Shown: piece by piece, positions 35,991-46,774 of the stretch
How positions within the stretch are numbered: the first letter of the stretch is position 1
Layout: every line of letters begins with the position of its first letter
From: MFD01213-c1 sp963704405
GTDB taxonomy: Bacteria; Planctomycetota; Phycisphaerae; Tepidisphaerales; Tepidisphaeraceae
DNA: 64,000 nt
Direction of reading: 5' to 3'
NCBI GenBank assembly: GCA_963704405.1
Contig: OY969903.1
Location: 4,402,001-4,466,000, forward strand
Made by a program: the position numbers and the translations under genes
The notes under the pieces: model-generated
The model's input: the letters and a program-made list of their open reading frames with translations, nothing else
Told to the model about the DNA's origin: nothing
Database searches by the model: none

Positions 35991-36842
35991 ATGCCCAGCC
36001 AGCGGTACAAACTGACGATCTCTTATCGCGGCACGCATTACCACGGGTGGCAAATCCAAACGCCTTCCAGCACGTGGAAAGGTGCGACGCCTCCTCCCGG
36101 GCGGGGGATTCCTACGATTCAGGAACATCTTCGCCACGCGCTGATGAATGTTGTGCGGCATGATGTGGTGGTGGTTGGCTCGTCGCGCACGGACTCCGGT
36201 GTTCATGCCAAGGGGCAACTGGCGCATTTTGATACGGATAAGGTTCAGATTCCTCCGGAGGCGCTTCGGCAATCGGTCAACGCGCGGCTGCCGGAGGATA
36301 TTCTGGTCCGGGCGATCGAGGCGGTGCCGGATTCATTTGACGCGATCAAATCGACGATCAGCAAGCGGTATCAATACGTTGTGTGGAATGCCATCGATCG
36401 ACCGCCGCTGTTTCCGGAACTGGTGTGGCACCGGTGGCAGACGCTGGATGTGGATGCGATGCGGACGGCGGCGGGTTATTTTGAAGGGGAACAGGATTTT
36501 GCCAGCTTCGCCAAGCCGGGGCATGCGCGAGAGACGACGATTCGCACGGTGCATTCGTGTACGGTCGCCCATCGTTCGCCTTATCTGATTGTCGGCGTGG
36601 AGGGGAGCGGTTTTCTGTGGCAGATGATCCGGATCATGGTGGGTACGCTGGTGGAGGTGGGGCTGAAGCGATATCCACCGGCGCGGATCAGGGAGATGCT
36701 TGCGGCGAAGGACCGAAGCGCGGCGGGCCCCACGGCTCCGCCGCAGGGGTTATACTTACAGTGGATTCGGACCGGCAAACGAGCGTTTGAAATGGATTTG
36801 GCCGGCCCTGCGGAAACGCCTGATGACCCAAGCGTCGAATGA
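35991..36842 (+). CDS. truA: tRNA pseudouridine synthase A
   Basis: Makes pseudouridine at positions 38-40 of the anticodon stem. The 283 residues show the catalytic Asp68 in SSRTDSGVHAKGQ, YRGTHYHGWQ at the start, and FLWQMIRIMVGTLVEVG near the end. An insertion after residue 25 (SSTWKGATPPPGRGIP) is longer than in E. coli. The stop overlaps the following membrane-protein start by 20 bases. Confidence 0.96.
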   Translation: MPSQRYKLTISYRGTHYHGWQIQTPSSTWKGATPPPGRGIPTIQEHLRHALMNVVRHDVVVVGSSRTDSGVHAKGQLAHFDTDKVQIPPEALRQSVNARLPEDILVRAIEAVPDSFDAIKSTISKRYQYVVWNAIDRPPLFPELVWHRWQTLDVDAMRTAAGYFEGEQDFASFAKPGHARETTIRTVHSCTVAHRSPYLIVGVEGSGFLWQMIRIMVGTLVEVGLKRYPPARIREMLAAKDRSAAGPTAPPQGLYLQWIRTGKRAFEMDLAGPAETPDDPSVE

Positions 36843-37458
36843 ACCTTTTGCGGCAGACGCTGCGGATGCGCCGCCGGTGGCGATGGCGCCGTTGTCTTAT
36901 GCGTCCGCCGATACCGATGAGCGCGTCAGCGGATGGACGCGCGGCTGGCTGATTACATTTGCTTCGGTGCTGCTGATTATCGGCAGCCCGGGCGTGCTGT
37001 TTCCGTTGGTGACGGCGAGCCAGCAGGTGCTCGCCGGTGCAAGCATCTTGTCGATGGAAAAGTTGTTAATCATCATCGGCGCGCCGATGGTGCTGAGCGG
37101 TGCGTGCGTGATTGCGAGGTCGCCGCGGACGTGGAAATATGCGTGTGTCTCATTGTTTGGCATGGCGGGGCTTCAACTCGTGGCGACCGGCATATTCGCC
37201 GGGATTGCCATCTGGAATCGTAATGCCACAGGATGGGATCGAATCAACATTGGGATCGGCATTGCGTTTGGCATCGCGGCATCGGTGCTGTTCTGGGTTA
37301 ACCTGATACCGACGATGTATATCATCGGTGTGAAAGGCCGTCGGGCTTTTGGGCTTAAACCGCTGCGGACGAACGCAGATAAGTATGTGACGTGGGGCTT
37401 TGCGATTTTCTGGGCGATTATCGCCGCGACGACCGCATCGGTATTTTATTTCCACTGA
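36823..37458 (+). CDS. Multi-pass membrane protein of unknown function
   Basis: 211 residues from ATG 36823, overlapping the end of truA. About five hydrophobic segments follow a hydrophilic N-terminus of some 35 residues (WLITFASVLLIIGSPGVLF, KLLIIIGAPMVLSGACVIA and three more). No motif was recognised. It is likely co-expressed with truA and perhaps with the GT4 gene 24 bases downstream. Confidence 0.65.
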   Translation: MTQASNEPFAADAADAPPVAMAPLSYASADTDERVSGWTRGWLITFASVLLIIGSPGVLFPLVTASQQVLAGASILSMEKLLIIIGAPMVLSGACVIARSPRTWKYACVSLFGMAGLQLVATGIFAGIAIWNRNATGWDRINIGIGIAFGIAASVLFWVNLIPTMYIIGVKGRRAFGLKPLRTNADKYVTWGFAIFWAIIAATTASVFYFH

Positions 37459-37482
37459 CAAAAAACGGCTGCTGCTCACCTT

Positions 37483-38679
37483 ATGAAAATCGTTCACATC
37501 ATCACGCGGCTGATCATCGGCGGCGCGCAGGAAAACACCCTTCTTTCGTGCGAAGGGCAGCATGATCGCGGGCATGAGGTGACGCTGATTACGGGGCCGG
37601 CGATGGGGCCGGAGGGGTCGTTGATGAGCCGCGCAATGGGGTATGGATATCGCGTGGAAGTGATGGACGAGATGCGGCGATCGATCCATCCGCTGCGGGA
37701 TTGGCGGACATATCGGCGGCTGGTGCGCCGGGTGAAGGAGATTCAGCCGGACATCGTTCACACGCACAGCAGCAAGGCGGGGATCATCGGTCGGCACGCG
37801 GCGAGGAAGGCGGGTGCACCGGCGATTGTTCATACGATTCATGGTCTTGCGTTTACGGCTTCTACGCGGCCGATGGTTAATCGCATTTATCGGCTGCTGG
37901 AAAAGCAGGCCGCGCCGATTACGGACAGGATTGTGTGCGTTGCGGATGCGATGCGGGATCAATCGCTGGCCGGCGGGGTGGGACGGGCGGAGCAGTATGT
38001 GACGGTTTATAGCGGGATGGAGATTGCGCCGTTTTTGAATCCGCCAGTGCCTCGGGCCGAGGTTCGCAGGCAGCTCGGGCTGGCGGACGATCACATTGCG
38101 GTCGGGACGATTGCGCGGCTGTTCGAGCTGAAGGGGCATGATGATCTGCTCGATCTGGCGCCGGGGCTTTGTGCGGATTTTCCGAAGTTGCGATTTCTTT
38201 GGGTGGGGGATGGATTGCTGCGGGCGCGTTTTGAGAGGTGGATTCGGGAGATGGGTTTGAGTGACCGGTTTATTTTGACGGGGCTGGTGCCGCCGACGAG
38301 GATTCCGGAGTTGACGAATGCGATGGACATTTTGGTCCATCCATCGCGGCGGGAGGGTTTGGCGCGGGCGTTGCCACAGGGGGCACTGTGCGGGTGTCCG
38401 GGGGTGACGTATGACATTGATGGGGCGAAAGAGGGGGTGATTGGCGGGGTGACGGGGTATGTGATTCCGCCGTTCGATCAGGGAAAATTGGCGGAGGCGA
38501 TGAGGGTTTTATTGAAGGATGAAGCATTGCGGCGGCGGATGGGAGGGGCGGGGAGAGAGTTTGCGGTGAAGCGGTTTGATGCCCGGGTGATGGTGGAGGG
38601 GCTGGAGCGGGTTTATGCGGAGGCGCGAGAGGCGGGGATGAAACATTTGAAACAAATGAAACAAAATGCAACGTTTTAA
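37483..38679 (+). CDS. Family 4 glycosyltransferase
   Basis: 398 residues of GT-B fold; transfers a sugar from a nucleotide donor to a lipid- or polysaccharide-bound acceptor. It begins KIVHIITRLIIGGAQENTLL, the usual acceptor-domain loop, with DIVHTHSSKAGIIGR and HTIHGLAF further on. The donor domain shows GTIARLFELKGHDDLL and the E-x7-E-like box SRREGLARALPQGALCG. It lies 24 bases after the membrane-protein gene. Its product is probably a surface polysaccharide. Confidence 0.92.
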   Translation: MKIVHIITRLIIGGAQENTLLSCEGQHDRGHEVTLITGPAMGPEGSLMSRAMGYGYRVEVMDEMRRSIHPLRDWRTYRRLVRRVKEIQPDIVHTHSSKAGIIGRHAARKAGAPAIVHTIHGLAFTASTRPMVNRIYRLLEKQAAPITDRIVCVADAMRDQSLAGGVGRAEQYVTVYSGMEIAPFLNPPVPRAEVRRQLGLADDHIAVGTIARLFELKGHDDLLDLAPGLCADFPKLRFLWVGDGLLRARFERWIREMGLSDRFILTGLVPPTRIPELTNAMDILVHPSRREGLARALPQGALCGCPGVTYDIDGAKEGVIGGVTGYVIPPFDQGKLAEAMRVLLKDEALRRRMGGAGREFAVKRFDARVMVEGLERVYAEAREAGMKHLKQMKQNATF

Positions 38680-38724
38680 AAAAGTTTTGTCATATTATTG
38701 CTGGAATCTGGCGCCCATTGGGGG

Positions 38725-41700
38725 TTAATGTTTGAGAGCGGTTTCGATGGCCGCGGGGAGTTCGTTTGCGTTGCTGATGTCGGCGGTGACGCGGCCGGAT
38801 GCGTCGAGGATCAGGGCGTGTTCGAATCTTTGGACCAGCCAGGAGAGTTGCTCCGAGGTGTTTTGGAGGTTGTAGGAGGCTTTTTCCATGACGGTGAGGC
38901 CAGGGAGGTGTTCTTTGGAGTCGACGTGGCGGGCCCAGGCGGGAAATATCATCGAGCCGACGTTGACGATTTGGACATTCGGGTTGTCTTTGTATTGGTT
39001 GCTGATGGTGTGGATGGCGGGGAAGAGAGCGCGGTGCTGAGTGTTCCAGATGTGGAGGATGGTCACTTTGCCGGCCCAGGCGGTGCGGTCGACGGGTTTG
39101 CCGTCCAAGGTTAATAGGTCGAGGCCATCGGGAAGGGGCGAACCTATTTTTAGTTCGGCGGGGGCACTTAACTGGATGACACCGAGGTCGATGGGCGTAT
39201 CGCTGGGGCATGGAGACGCGGGGACGGTGACGGTTGCCGATCCGAGGCCAATCAGCGTTTGGTGATTATTACCGGGGCCCGGGGGTTCGCGCAGGATGAG
39301 GTCCAGGACGTAAGTTCCGGGGAAGACGTTATCGGCGCGGAAGGTTCCGTTGGGCATGAGGATGAATTCGGGATTGAAGGAGAGGTTATCATCGGCCGTC
39401 TTCTTTTTGATAGCCGCGATCACTTCCGGATTCTTCATCGCCTGCTGGAACCACTGACGTTGCTGCTCGGGGGTTTGATCGGGGAGGTCGTCTGGCATGC
39501 TCACGAGTTTGAACAAGATTTTAAGCAAGTCGGCATTTTGGCCACAGTTCACGCGCAATCCGGAAAAGTCGGTCATTGGGGCTGCGGCGGCGGGAGGGAG
39601 AATTTTGCCGATGATGGGCCGCCCGTTGCCGCCGAGCTTCACAACCAGGGGCTGAGTCGATGCTACGGCGTATGTGCCGAGTTTGCGATAGCGCGTTTCG
39701 TTTGAATTGATCGAAACCAATTCCTCCAGCCTGGCATCAATGCCAGGTGGAATCTGGTCGAAGACAAAGTGGCCGTTTTCATCCGTGGTGGTGATTCGGC
39801 TGAACGAGATATCGCCGCTGCCGGTGCTTCGATCAATTTGCGTCGTCACCTGCAGTTTGACAGACGCGGCGGGGCCTGCATTGAGACGGTAATCGCCTTC
39901 GATCCGGGCCCAGTTCTGAAGGTTGATGGTTCCGTCTTTTTTCATTTCATCGCTTTTGATGCGTGCAAATCCCTGGTCGGCGGTGACGAGCAGCGAATAA
40001 TTTTTATCCTGGGGATGGAAATGGTAGCGGCCCTGGGGATCGGTCGTGGAAAGGCCGATGCTGGTGTTGTTCACGAGGTCATCCCGTTCAGAGTTGATAT
40101 AGACGTAAGAGCCAATGGGCGCGCAGACGACGCGGACGTTGGGCACAGGTTTGCCGTCGGGATCGAGGACGATTCCGTTGGGTCCGGTTCCTTTTTTCAG
40201 TTCGAAGTCGAGGTTGATTGTGCCTTCATTGGCCATGATGAGGCGGGAGTCGGTGGGGAGATAACCATCGGCGTCGACGCGGATTTTGCCGCCGTTGGAG
40301 AAGTCGGAGATGTTGGCTTCGTACTTGCCGCCGCTGATGGTTCGGCTTTGCATGGGTTGCCACGTGACGTCGTCTTGACCGAACCATCGAATGCCGTAGA
40401 TGATCTTGAATTCCGGGACAGGCTGTTTTGTATCGGCGTCGATGACATTGCCGATGATGTGCAGCGGTGGATAGAGCGTAACCTTGATCGGCGCACCGCC
40501 GGGAGTGACCTCCATCCCGTAAACGGTGCTCAATTTACTCTTCATGATACTGATCTGAAATGTATCCGACGGCGCATCGGCCCAGATGAAATGCCCCTGC
40601 GCGTTGGTTTTGACGGACCATTTGAGCGCCGGTTATTGCGCCATTTGTCAACTTCGACTTGTGCGCCGGAAACGGGCTGGCCTTTGTTATCGACGATGTC
40701 GCCTTCCAGCGTGACTGGTTTGACCAAACGGATTTCGATTGGTTTTTGATTGGCGCTGGGCGCAGCGTTCTCTGTGCCGGGGAGAGGCACTTGCTGGGGA
40801 GCAAATCCTTTGATCGTTGCGGTGATGTATGTGTCGTATGATTCGGTTCGAGCCGGGAAATGGAATGTGCCATCGGGGCCGGTTTTGGTGACGGGGATGT
40901 TGGATTCGTATCGATCATTGGCGACGGAGAGGCGAACGCCGCGGAGGGGCTTGCCGTCGGGGTCGAGGACGATGCCGTCGAGGGTGCGGCCGGTTTTTTT
41001 CGCCATGCGGGTGGTGAAGGTTCCGCGGTGCAGTTCGTCGGCGGAAGCGGTAATATTGGTGACCTGATTGTCTGGATAGTTGGGGTGAGTGATCTGGATG
41101 CCGATTTGATCGAGCTGGCTGGCGCAAGGTCAAAGTGCCAGGAACCATCGGCTTCGGTGAGGATTCGTTCATCAGAAAGATAGGGAAGAGGCAGTTCCTG
41201 GGAGCCGTTCATGTAGGAGTAAAACTGGACCTTGGCGTTGATAAGGGGTTCGCCGGTGTCGTCGGTGACGATGCCGCCGATGCGCGTGCCCGCTTCCATG
41301 GGGACGTTGTAGCTTGGGAGGAGATCTCCTTTGAAGGTATAGTTCTCAAAAACGATCGTGGTGGGGACGCGGCCGGGGGCGCGGCAGATGGCGCGGACCA
41401 TGGTGAATTTGGCGGGGAGATCGAGAGGAAATGAACCATCGGCCGCAGCGGGGCCGGTTTTGGTTTTGTTGCCGATCTGGACTTCGACCTGCGCGCCGGC
41501 CATGGGGTTGTTGGTTTTGGGATCCTGCAGGTGCAGCATGACGCGATGAGCGCCGGCGACAGGCATAGGAAGCGGCGGTGGAGCCGGCTGCGAGGCGGCG
41601 ACGATCGCAGCGGGCACCACGGGGAGAGGCGCGGGCGCGTGTGATGATTGCAGACGGGACCATGAAAACCATGCGCCTGCACCGATGACGATTGCCGCGG

Positions 41701-42406
41701 CGGCAGCGGCGAGGCCTTTGAGAGTGAGCGACGCGGGCACCGCCACGGGTGGGCTGGCGGGCGCGCCGCTGAGGCCGATTTTCATGATATTGGCGGTGAG
41801 GCTGGTGGGGACGGCGGCACTGGCGTGTTCGGTGGTGAGAGCGCCGGTGACGACGGCGGCGGTGCCGGCGGTGAGTACGCCGCACCCCAGGCCCTTGAGG
41901 TGATGGCGGAGGGATTCGATGGCATGGTCGAGGCGGTGGGTGATGGTGCTGGCAGAGACGCCGGCAGCGGCAGCGAGATCGTTTTGCTTGCGGCCGGTGA
42001 AATATCTTTGAATGATCAGTTCGCGGTCCTCGTCGCTGAGCTTCAGCATGGCCGTGTCGATTTGCTCGCGCAGCTCGGTGAGCGTTTGCTGGGGATCATC
42101 GAAAACATCGGCGCGGCGGGCGGCAGCTTCATGACGGCGCTGGCTGGAGCGGCGGCGATTGATGTCGATGGAAACATTGATGGCGCAGCGGTGCAACCAT
42201 CCGCCGAGGTTGGAATGGAGCTCACCGGCCTTTTGGGCGAGGCGGAGGAAGGTTTCCTGGACGGCGTCTTCGACGTCGCCGGGGTTGTGGAGGGTTCTAC
42301 GGCAGGTGGCGAAAATGAGACGCTGGTATTGATCGACAATCTGGGAAAAAGCTTCAGTGTCGCGATGAGTGGCGTATTCGTGGAGGGGGTTGGCTTGTTG
42401 GGTCAT
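38725..42406 (-). pseudogene. ECF sigma domains fused to membrane helix, CarboxypepD_reg repeats and thioredoxin-like end
   Basis: Reconstructed protein of about 1225 residues with two single-base deletions (near 41110-41125 and 40625-40640). Residues 15-90 are sigma region 2 (HNPGDVEDAVQETFLRL) and about 118-170 are region 4 with a helix-turn-helix (QNDLAAAAGVSASTITHRLD). One transmembrane helix lies at about 231-249. The outer part carries several carboxypeptidase-regulatory-like beta domains (IVTDDTGEPLINAKV, IVLDPDGKPLRGVR, DIVDNKGQPVSGAQV, DADTKQPVPEFKI). It ends in a thioredoxin-like domain (ILHIWNTQHRALFPA) that lacks the Cys pair. AGGAGG lies eight bases before the ATG. A signal received outside could control DNA-bound sigma domains inside. 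If the frame breaks are real the gene is dead; if they are errors it is intact. Confidence 0.8.
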
Positions 42407-42931
42407 GGGAGCGTCCTCCTTGGGTCGTCTCGTGGGGGGGGTTGTTCTGGGCTCTGCGGTAGCGGTGGTTTATGTTTCCAATTTCGGTTCTGATTCCGTC
42501 TCTGTTCCCGCTCCTGTTTTTGTTCTTGTTCCTGCTCTTTCTGAATTAGACGTATGAGGGGGGGAGGATTTGAAGGGATTTTATCAGAGTGCTGGGATTT
42601 GGGGGTGGTTGTGGATGGAGTGGGGGGGGCGTTAAATATGGCGATGGAGGAAGAGGAAGACAAATCGCAGATGAAGGGGCTGCGATTTGTCTTCGCCTTT
42701 CACCATATTCAACAACTCCCCAACCATCGGCGACCCATATACACACACCAAAATGTGCATAAATGTCGAGCGATACTGCAGAGGATCATGTTCACCGTTG
42801 TCTCATGCCAACGAGCAGTGGTCTATAAGCCCTCCCGTGTGGAATCGACGGAGATTAGATATGGTGTTATCCCGCGGCGCAAGCGTTTGCAAATCGGAGC
42901 GAGAAACGACCCTCACCACACAGACACATTC
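42407..42931. other. Intergenic region with strand-biased, low-complexity sequence
   Basis: 525 bases between the sigma-fusion gene and the GH59 gene. It is strongly skewed: a pyrimidine-rich tract rich in ttctt/ttcct units on the plus strand around 42490-42545, and G-rich tracts (gggggg) before 42640. A perfect hairpin lies at 42656-42694. No protein gene was accepted. Confidence 0.5.
42656..42694. repeat. Perfect 15 bp inverted repeat
   Basis: gaagacaaatcgcag (42656-42670) and ctgcgatttgtcttc (42680-42694) are exact complements with a nine-base loop. No T run follows on either strand. It could be a regulatory hairpin in the GH59 leader. Confidence 0.7.
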
Positions 42932-45165
42932 ATGAAACATTCATTCTGGACCCGATCGCTGCCGACGATCACCGTTCTCTTATTGTCTACCGCGACCACA
43001 CAGCATGTGGCGAAGGGGGAGCAGACGATCACGCTTGATGCAAAGGCGACGGTGCGGGTGTTTGAAGGTGTCGGCGCGGTCAGCGGTGGTGGCGCTACTT
43101 CGGTTTTGCTGAAGGACTATCCTCAGCCGCAGAGGGATCAGATTCTGGATATTTTATTTAAGCCGCAATTTGCGGCGTCCATGCAGACGCTCTACGTGGA
43201 GATCGGGAGCGATGGAAACTCCACCCAGGGGACCGAGCCGACGCATATGCGATCGCGCACGGATGAAAATTTTTATCGCGGCTATGAATGGTGGATCATG
43301 CGGGAGGCGAAAAAACGCAACCCCGGTATCACGCTCGATGCCTGCGCGTGGGGGTGCCGGGATGGGTGGGCGACGGAAATTTCTGGTCGCAGGACATGGC
43401 CGACTATGACGTGAAGTGGATCAAGGGGCTGAAATCGGAGCATGGTCTTGATCTTGATGCGATCGGCTGCCGCAACGAGCGCGGTGAAGTTCTGAGCTGG
43501 GCAAAGCTGTTTCGAAAAACGCTCAATGCCAACGGGCTGCAGCGTGTTCGCCTGCATGGGTTCGACAATCCGGGCAATGAGCGGATGTGGAGCTGGATCC
43601 CACAACTGGAGACAGACAAAGAATTGGCCGATGCGATTGATGTCGTCGGGAATCACACAATGCCGTTTGTCGAGCCGCAGCCGGCTTCGGTTCGCAGGAC
43701 GCTGGATCGGTTGAACAAGCCGCTGTGGAATACGGAAGAACATGTCTATAACGGCGAAGGCCGGGAGTATAAGGACGAATTCGCGGTGGCCCTGGGGATG
43801 GTGAACCTGTTCAACCGCAATTACATCTACCAGCGAGCGACGAAGATCGTGAACTGGTATCTGGTTGGATCGACGTATGCGATTGAGCCCTACTCGGAGC
43901 AACCGCCGGCGATGTTCGCGCGGGAGCCGTGGAGCGGGCATTACACGTTGAAGCCGGTGATCTGGTCATATGCTCATTACGGGCAGTTCACCAGGATTGG
44001 GTGGAAATATATCGACAGTGGCTGCACCGCACTGGCCGATGGGGGCACACTCGTCACGCTAAAATCCGATGGCGGCGACTACAGCATGATCGCCGAGACC
44101 GCCGGCGCGAAGGAGCCGCAGACAATTACGGCGAATGTGGGCTCGGGATTGTCGAGTAGCCCGCTATGCGTGTGGCGGACAACACATGATGAGCAGTTCG
44201 TCCGGCAGGCCGACGTTACACCGAGCAATGGCACATTGACGATCACGATGGAACCGGATGCGATTTATTCCTTGTCGACGACCCGCGGCCAACAAAAGGG
44301 AACTTTCGCCGACGTGCCGGAGGAGAAACCGTTCCCTCTTCCGTACTACGACAACTTCGATCACTACGGCGACGCCAGGCAATGGGGTTATCTCCCGCAT
44401 TACACGGCCGACATCTGCGGCGTATTCGAACTGGCCGAGCGGCCCGATCACAACGGTCATTGCCTGAAGCAGGTCGTCAGCGAAAAAACGCAAAGCTGGG
44501 CGCCGGAGTGGCTGCCGTACACGATCCTCGGTGATGCGACCTGGAAAGATTACGAAGTCAGCGCCGATGTCTTTCTCAACGACGGCGGCTGGGCCGGACT
44601 GCTGACGCACGTGAACGCCACGGGCAATGGGTGGGATGGAAATCCGAATGGCTATTATGTTCGCCTGTATCCCGACGGCGGCGTCGCACTGTATGCCGCC
44701 AGCCAGAAACTTCGCGGAGCGCACGAGCGGCAACTGGCGATCGGTTCGGTGCGGAAGTGGGAATGGAACAAGTGGCGGAATCTGAAACTGCGCGTGCAGG
44801 GAAAAACGCTCGCGGTCTTTGTCGATGGCAACGAGGTGCTGAGCGCCCCAGCGGATGAATTTGACCGCGGCATGGCAGGCTTGATCACCGCCGGCGAAGG
44901 AAATGCGCGGCACGCCGCGCTGTTCGACAATTTGGTGATTGCACCGGTGGGATCGGAGAAACCTGCGCCAACCGTTTTCCCTCAGGACGGGAGTCCGCTG
45001 TACGCCCGCGGATTGGCGCCCCTCTCCTCGATAATCTGCCGCCACAAACGCTTTCTGTTGCGACGGATGAAGGCGATTTATCGCATTAACGTCTGCGATC
45101 GTTCCGGTCCTACGCTGACCATCTTGATGGGTGCGCCGCAGAGTTGCTCGAGGCGTTTGACGTAG
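42932..45165 (+). pseudogene. GH59 galactocerebrosidase homologue, frame broken
   Basis: Secreted glycosidase of about 740 codons that matches human galactocerebrosidase along its length. After a signal peptide come FEGVGAVSGGGATSVLL, LYVEIGSDGNSTQGTEPTHM and NFYRGYEWWIMREAKKRNP. Glu183 in RNERG is the likely acid/base and Glu269 in LWNTEEHV the likely nucleophile. REPWSGHYTLKPVIW and a C-terminal lectin-like domain (KWEWNKWRNLKLRVQGKTLA) follow. One G is missing in the run 43350-43354, so AWG and PGWVGDGNFW are in different frames. The last 50 codons run over the purA end in antisense and may be an artefact. GH59 acts on beta-galactosyl lipids or related galactans; the substrate here is unknown. 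Confidence 0.88.
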
Positions 45166-46373
45166 GTTTGGGCTTCTCGGGGAAGTTCTTCAAAGTTGCG
45201 GCAGCCGGTGATGTTGCCGCGCCAGCCGGGGAGGGTTTCGTAGATCGGTTCCACCTCGGCCAGGGTGTCCATGTCGGCGCGGAAGTAGTCTAAGCGGGCG
45301 CCGTTGAGGCGGTAGCCGGTGCAGATTTGGATGTGATCGAGGCCGGAGAGGACGTCGAGGAGCGTGACTGCGAGGGAGGTTACGCCGCACAGGTCGACGC
45401 TGTATCGAACAGCCATGGCGTCAAACCAACCGCAGCGGCGCGGCCTGCGGGTGGTGGTGCCGTATTCGTTGCCGCGCTCGCGGATGTATTCACCGGTGGC
45501 GTTGGCTTGTTCGGTGGGGAAGGGTCCGCCGCCAACGCGGGTGCTGTAGGCTTTGATGATGCCGACGAAATTTTTGACCGTTTGCGGTGGGACGCCGGCG
45601 CCGGTGTAGAGGCCCAGCGCGGAGCAGTTGCTGCTGGTGACGTAAGGATAGGTGCCGTGGTCGACGTCGAGCAGGACGGCGTGTGCCCCTTCAAAGACAA
45701 TTTTTTTGCCTGCCTTGAAGGCTTCAATGACGAGGTGGCTGGTGTCGTCAATGAATGGAAGCATGCGGCGGCCATAGTCGCGGTATTGTTCGAAGATGCC
45801 TCGCCACTCCAGCGGTGGAGCATCGTAAAGGGCGCGGAAAACTTTATTGCGATCGAGAACGATTCGTTCGACGCGCTCGCGGAGTTTGCCTTCGTGTTGC
45901 AGGTCGGCGACCCGGATCGCGGTGGTGCGGTGCATTTTGTCGGCATAGGTGGGGCCGATGCCGCGCTTGGTGGTGCCGATGCCTTTATCGCCGGCGGCGA
46001 TTTCCCGGCATTCATCTTCAGCTTTGTGCCAGGGCATGACGACGTGGGTCTTGTAGCTGATGCGCAGGTTGACGGGGCTGATGGCGATGCCCCGGCCGAG
46101 GAATTCGTCGATCTCTTTGAAAAGGGCCTCGGGGTCGAGGACGACACCGTTGCCGATGATGTTCAGGATATGCGGGCGGAAGATGCCGACGGGGAGGAGA
46201 TGGGTGGAATATTTTTCGCTGCCGATGCGCACGGTGTGACCGGCGTTGGCCCCCCCGCAGTAGCGCACGACGACATCGGCTTTTTCGGTAATGAAGTCAA
46301 CGATTTTGCCTTTGCCTTCGTCGCCCCATTGCAGACCGACGACACAGGTATTTCCTTCAAGAAACGAGGACAC
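45078..46373 (-). CDS. purA: Adenylosuccinate synthetase
   Basis: Joins IMP and aspartate with GTP in AMP synthesis. The 431 residues from GTG 46373 contain GLQWGDEGKGKIVD with the P-loop and catalytic Asp (around 14-25), NAGHTV with the catalytic His, the GIGPTYADK box, and FEGAHAVLLDVDHGTYPYVTSS. A GAAAGG eight bases before the GTG supports it over a TTG at 46400. The 3' end overlaps the nominal end of the GH59 frame by 88 bases on the other strand. Confidence 0.97.
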   Translation of the reverse strand: MSSFLEGNTCVVGLQWGDEGKGKIVDFITEKADVVVRYCGGANAGHTVRIGSEKYSTHLLPVGIFRPHILNIIGNGVVLDPEALFKEIDEFLGRGIAISPVNLRISYKTHVVMPWHKAEDECREIAAGDKGIGTTKRGIGPTYADKMHRTTAIRVADLQHEGKLRERVERIVLDRNKVFRALYDAPPLEWRGIFEQYRDYGRRMLPFIDDTSHLVIEAFKAGKKIVFEGAHAVLLDVDHGTYPYVTSSNCSALGLYTGAGVPPQTVKNFVGIIKAYSTRVGGGPFPTEQANATGEYIRERGNEYGTTTRRPRRCGWFDAMAVRYSVDLCGVTSLAVTLLDVLSGLDHIQICTGYRLNGARLDYFRADMDTLAEVEPIYETLPGWRGNITGCRNFEELPREAQTYVKRLEQLCGAPIKMVSVGPERSQTLMR

Positions 46374-46774
46374 AATGCAGCCTTTCGCGGTAGGTCTCAA
46401 TTAGATCAGGAAAGCGTGTTCGGAAGGTATGAGGGGGGTGGGGGTGTGTCAAGGAAACCGTCTTGCGGAGCAAAAGTCAGTGGGAAGGGAAGACCCGAAG
46501 CGTTTTCAACCACCAGATTTCGCAGATTAAAAGAGACTATTTTAAAAATCTGCGAAATCTTGTGGTTAATACTCCATTCTTTGCCGCGACGTGCGTAATT
46601 TTGCCTTGGCTTTTTGGCTTGGGATATCCGATTGATTTAGGAGAATCGTTGTTTAAACTGAGTGCGTCATCTCGTTGGAGCTGCCGGGAATTTGGGCACA
46701 GTTCGGTAGCGCGGCATGGATGCCGACGGCGCGATGATTGATTGGGTAATTTTTTGGGCTTGGGTGGATCAGCA
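46374..46774. other. Intergenic region with a 21 bp imperfect palindrome
   Basis: Upstream of purA and of a small plus-strand gene. The only structure is the inverted repeat at 46508-46567. No other gene was accepted. Confidence 0.4.
46508..46567. repeat. Imperfect 21 bp inverted repeat
   Basis: The arms 46508-46528 and 46547-46567 match over 20 of 21 positions (aaccaccagatttcgcagatt against its complement). The 18-base A/T-rich loop and the 'agatttcgcagatt' core look like a dispersed palindromic unit rather than a gene terminator. Confidence 0.65.

Noticed and set aside
37150..38340. 396-codon open frame antisense to the GT4 and membrane genes
   Set aside because: It is very Arg/Pro/His-rich and overlaps two well-supported genes.
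45327..46598. 423-codon open frame antisense to purA
   Set aside because: purA is certain; the antisense frame is rich in Gly, Ala, Val and Asp as expected of a shadow.
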